The notes under the pieces are model-generated. The model was not told where the DNA came from. It saw only the letters and a list, made by a program, of their open reading frames with translations, and made no database searches. Positions 61,382-64,000 of a stretch of 64,000 nucleotides of DNA are shown here, piece after piece. The position numbers were made by a program, and so were the translations under genes. Origin of the DNA: Erinaceus europaeus (taxonomy: Eukaryota > Chordata > Mammalia > Eulipotyphla > Erinaceidae); the NCBI RefSeq assembly GCF_950295315.1, contig NC_080179.1:73799174-73863173 (forward strand), in the 5' to 3' direction. Numbering within the stretch: position 1 is the first letter of the stretch; each line of letters opens with the position of its first letter.

Positions 61382-61842
61382 GTCAGTCCGTCAGAGACCA
61401 CAGCTGCTGCAGCTAGCACCCATGGGTGGGGGCCAGTCCGTCAGAGACCACAGCTGCAGCAGCTAGCACCCATGGGTGGGGGCCAGTCCGTCAGAGACCA
61501 CAGCTGCAGCAGCTAGCACCCCTGGGTGGGGGCCAGTCCGTCAGAGACCACAGCTACACCAGATAGCACCCATGGGTGGGGGCCAGTCCGTCAGAGACCA
61601 CAGCTGCAGCAGCTAGCACCCATGGGTGGGGGCCAGTCCGTCAGAGACCACAGCTGCACCAGCTAGCACCCATGGGTGGGGGCCAGTCCGTCAGAGACCA
61701 CAGCTGTAGCAGCTAGCACCCATGGGTGGGGGCCAGTCCGTCAGAGACCACAGCTGCAGCAGCTAGCACCCATGGGTGGGGGCCAGTCCGTCAGAGACCA
61801 CAGCTGCAGCAGCTAGCACCCATGGGTGGGGGCCAGCTCTGC
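61382..61842. repeat. 50-bp minisatellite, nine copies
   Basis: TCAGAGACCACAGCTGCAGC starts at 61391 and every 50 bp to 61791. Each unit holds CACCCATGGGTG (a perfect 12-bp palindrome, except CCCCTGGG in the third) and GGGGGCCAGTCCG. Copies differ by 0-3 bases. Confidence 0.97.
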
Positions 61843-62132
61843 GACCACCTGGAGCAACAATGAGGGGCCGTCCTGCCTCTGAACCAGATCCACCGGTGGG
61901 GGACCGACTGGCCCTATTTCAGCACTTCTCCCTCAAGTCCGTAGGTTTTCAGAAACAGGCTGTGGAGAGGGTCAAGACCACCTAACCAGGATATGTGCTC
62001 AAGAACCCTCCCAAACCAGCCTTCTTATCTTCATCTGAACCATCCTGAGGGGCAGAAACACAAAATCACCTCAGACTGTGGCATCTGCAGAAACATTTCT
62101 GGAAAGACTCTATATGTAAAAATAATAACTGA

Positions 62133-62332
62133 GGGGCCAGGTGGTGGTGCACCTGCTAAGCGCACAAATTACAGTGCAGAAGATCCCGGGTTCAAGCCCT
62201 TGGTCCCCATCCGCAGAGAGAAAGCTTCAGGAGTGGAGAAGCAGGGCAGCAGGTGTCTGTCGTCTCTTTCCCTCTCTATCTCCCTCCCCTCTCAATCTCT
62301 ATGTATCAAATAAATATAACTTAAAATATTAA
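62133..62332 (+). mobile_element. SINE-B
   Basis: GGGGCCAGGTGGTGGTGCAC to CTCTATGTATCAAATAAATA. Confidence 0.9.
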
Positions 62333-62397
62333 CTGAAAAGTACACATTCTGAAAGGAGCTTTTGCTGTGTTATTATTCACTAAGATACCAGCAACTG

Positions 62398-62662
62398 TGG
62401 GAGTCGGGCGGTGGCGCAGCAGGTTAAGTGCAGGTGGCACAAAGCGCAAGGACCGGTGTTAAGGATCCCGGTTCAAGCCCCCGGCTCCCCACCTGCAGGG
62501 GGGTCACTTCCCAAGCGGTGAGGCAGGTCTTCAGGTGTCTGTCTTTCTCTCCCCTCTCCATTTCTCTCTGTCCTAGCCAACGACAATGACATCAAAAACA
62601 ACAATAGTAACTACAACAATAAAATAACAAGGGCAACAAAAGGGAATAAATATTAAAAAGAG
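62398..62662 (+). mobile_element. SINE-A
   Basis: AGTCGGGCGGTGGCGCAGCA head; ATACCAGCAA flanks both sides, a likely duplication. Confidence 0.93.
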
Positions 62663-62679
62663 AGAGAGATACCAGCAAT

Positions 62680-62890
62680 TGGAGTATGAATCGAACTGGC
62701 AAGGCCCATATCCAACAAAGAAGCAATTACAGAAGACAGACCTTCCACCTTCTGTACACCATATAAAGAATTTTGGTAGCTAATTCCCATAGGGATAAAT
62801 GTTAGAGATGACCACCAAAGGGCTCTGAACTGTGATTCCATCAGGACCCAGAGAAAGAAGAGGGGAGGAGGGTGGGGAGAGGAAGGAAGG
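62680..62890 (+). mobile_element. Repeat X fragment
   Basis: GAAGCAATTACAGAAGACAG ACCTTCCACCTTCTG; matches 12870-12910 and 17480-17515. Confidence 0.75.
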
Positions 62891-62945
62891 ATGGTCAAAC
62901 GTAGATGTGATTTAGAAAGAAAGAGAAGCAAGACCATAGAAGACA

Positions 62946-63172
62946 AGGGGGTGTGGGTGGCGGCACACTTGGCTAGCTGCACACGTTACAAGACAATGCA
63001 CAAGGACCTGGGTCAGAGTCCCCAGTTTCCAACTGCAGGGGGGAGTCAGCGGGTGTCTATCTTCCTCTCCCCTCTCAAAGTCCAAAAAATATCGAGGGGA
63101 AAAAAATGGCCTCAGGGGCAGTGGGTTCATAGTGCAGGTATGAAGCCGCAGAAATAACTCTAGAGACAAGAA
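62946..63172 (+). mobile_element. SINE-B-long
   Basis: GGTGTGGGTGGCGGCACACT head; 3' module CCTCAGGGGCAGTGGGTTCA. Confidence 0.8.
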
Positions 63173-63237
63173 GAAAATGGACAGATAGAGACACAGACAT
63201 AGGTAGAGGTATAGATAGAGTCCTAGAAATAGTCAGC

Positions 63238-63530
63238 TTGGGAGTTGGGCGGTAGCACAGTGGGTTAAACACACGTGACACAAAGCGCAAGGGCCAGCAC
63301 AAGGATTCTGGTTCGAGACCCAGCTCCCCTCCTGCAGAAGTGTCACAATGGTGAAGCAGGTCTGCAGGTGTCTGTCTTTCTCTCCCGCTCGCTGTCTTCC
63401 CCTCCTCTCTCCATTTCTCTCTGTCCTATCCAACAATGATGACATCAATAACAATAATAACTACAATAATGAAAAACAACAAGAGCAACGAAAGGGAAAA
63501 TAAATAGTTTTAAGAAATTTTAAAAAGAAA
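63238..63530 (+). mobile_element. SINE-A
   Basis: GAGTTGGGCGGTAGCACAGT head; AAATAGTCAGCTT/AAATAGTCAACTT flanks. Confidence 0.93.
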
Positions 63531-63534
63531 TAGT

Positions 63535-63672
63535 CAACTTATATCTATGATCTTGGAGGAACTAATCCAGCTTCCAATGGAGGGAACGGGAACAAAACTC
63601 TGGCGGTAGTCAGCATGTGGAGATTTCATCTCTATTGTAATACTGTAAATCACTAAATAAAAAAATTTAAAA
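63535..63672 (+). mobile_element. L1 or X 3' terminal fragment
   Basis: TATTGTAATACTGTAAATCA CTAAATAAAAAAATTT resembles other L1 3' ends here. Confidence 0.6.
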
Positions 63673-63689
63673 AAAAGAAAGATAACAGA

Positions 63690-63800
63690 GGGCAGGGGTT
63701 ATGCAAACAGACTCTCATGCCTGAGGCTCCAAAGTCCCAGATTCAATCTCCTGCACCACCGTAAGTCAGAGCTGAACAGTGCTCTGGTTAAAAAAAAAAA
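63690..63800 (+). mobile_element. SINE-D
   Basis: CTCCAAAGTCCCAGATTCAA and GAGCTGAACAGTGCTCTGG. Confidence 0.9.
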
Positions 63801-63854
63801 ATACCAGCAATCAAAACAGAGTGGCAAGAACAGATTCAAGACAAATGGGTGGGG

Positions 63855-64000
63855 GGCTGGGTGGTGTCACACTGCTGAGCGCACGTTACCACGTACAAGG
63901 ATCCAGGTTCAAGCCCCCAGTCCCCACCTGCTTCACAAGGGTGAAGCAGTGCTGCAGATATCTGTTTCTCATACTTTCTCCATCTCTCTCCTCCTCCCGT
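63855..64000 (+). mobile_element. SINE-B, cut by window edge
   Basis: GGGGGCTGGGTGGTGTCACA head, CCCCACCTGCTTCACAAGGG (small deletion). Confidence 0.85.

Noticed and set aside
61382..61842. CRISPR-like array
   Set aside because: Fifty-bp units abut with no unique spacers; it is a minisatellite.

Overview
This is a mammalian nuclear window, best matched to a hedgehog (Erinaceidae, Erinaceus-like). The evidence is a set of spliced exons that encode a near-perfect vertebrate WDR33 protein, plus a very dense load of tRNA-derived SINEs of the type I associate with hedgehog genomes. The species call is from memory of those SINEs and was not searched.

The only gene I can support is WDR33, on the minus strand. 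WDR33 is the CPSF subunit that, with CPSF30, reads the AAUAAA polyadenylation signal. Six coding exons lie between 41863 and 32474: A 41840-41637 (with 23 nt of 5'UTR), B 39966-39898, C 38721-38617, D 34967-34872, E 34400-34249 and F 32571-32474. Their phases join without error and encode residues 1-241 plus the first base of codon 242. The non-coding first exon and promoter would lie beyond position 64000. The remaining exons (blades 4-7 and the long Gly/Pro-rich C-terminus) would lie left of position 1. So 41864-64000 is intron 1 and 1-32473 is the intron after exon F.

The most interesting system is inside WDR33. Exon E has a poor 5' splice site, and its frame stays open for 112 codons past it. 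It encodes a hydrophobic, membrane-like tail and stops in a TAA that is part of an AATAAA signal. That predicts a 320-residue short isoform made by intronic polyadenylation, in the gene whose own product recognises AAUAAA. Human WDR33 has a short isoform of very similar length, so this is probably conserved rather than new.

Most of the remainder is repeats. I use these working names. SINE-A: about 260 bp, tRNA-like head with A box TAGCGCAGCGG and B box GGTTCGAGCCC, CT-rich body, CAA/TAA-rich tail. A-long: SINE-A plus a 3' module around CCAGGAGCGGTGGATTCA. SINE-B: about 190 bp, GGCCAGGTGGTGGTGCACC head, ATAAATAAAT tail (B-long carries the same 3' module). SINE-C: GGAGGTGGCGCAGTGGATAAAGC head. 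SINE-D: ATAGCATAATGGTTATGC head. SINE-E/F: older, divergent. 'X' is an unnamed poly(A)-ended repeat. There are also L1 3' ends, one solo LTR, one MIR, two minisatellites (10.26-11.80 kb and 61.38-61.84 kb) and many simple repeats. Nested insertions with clear target-site duplications give a relative order of events. A nearly identical inverted repeat (35594-36634) and foldback SINEs (30418-30599, 42412-42680) point to recent rearrangement. SINE ends are approximate to about 5-15 bp unless a target-site duplication is quoted.
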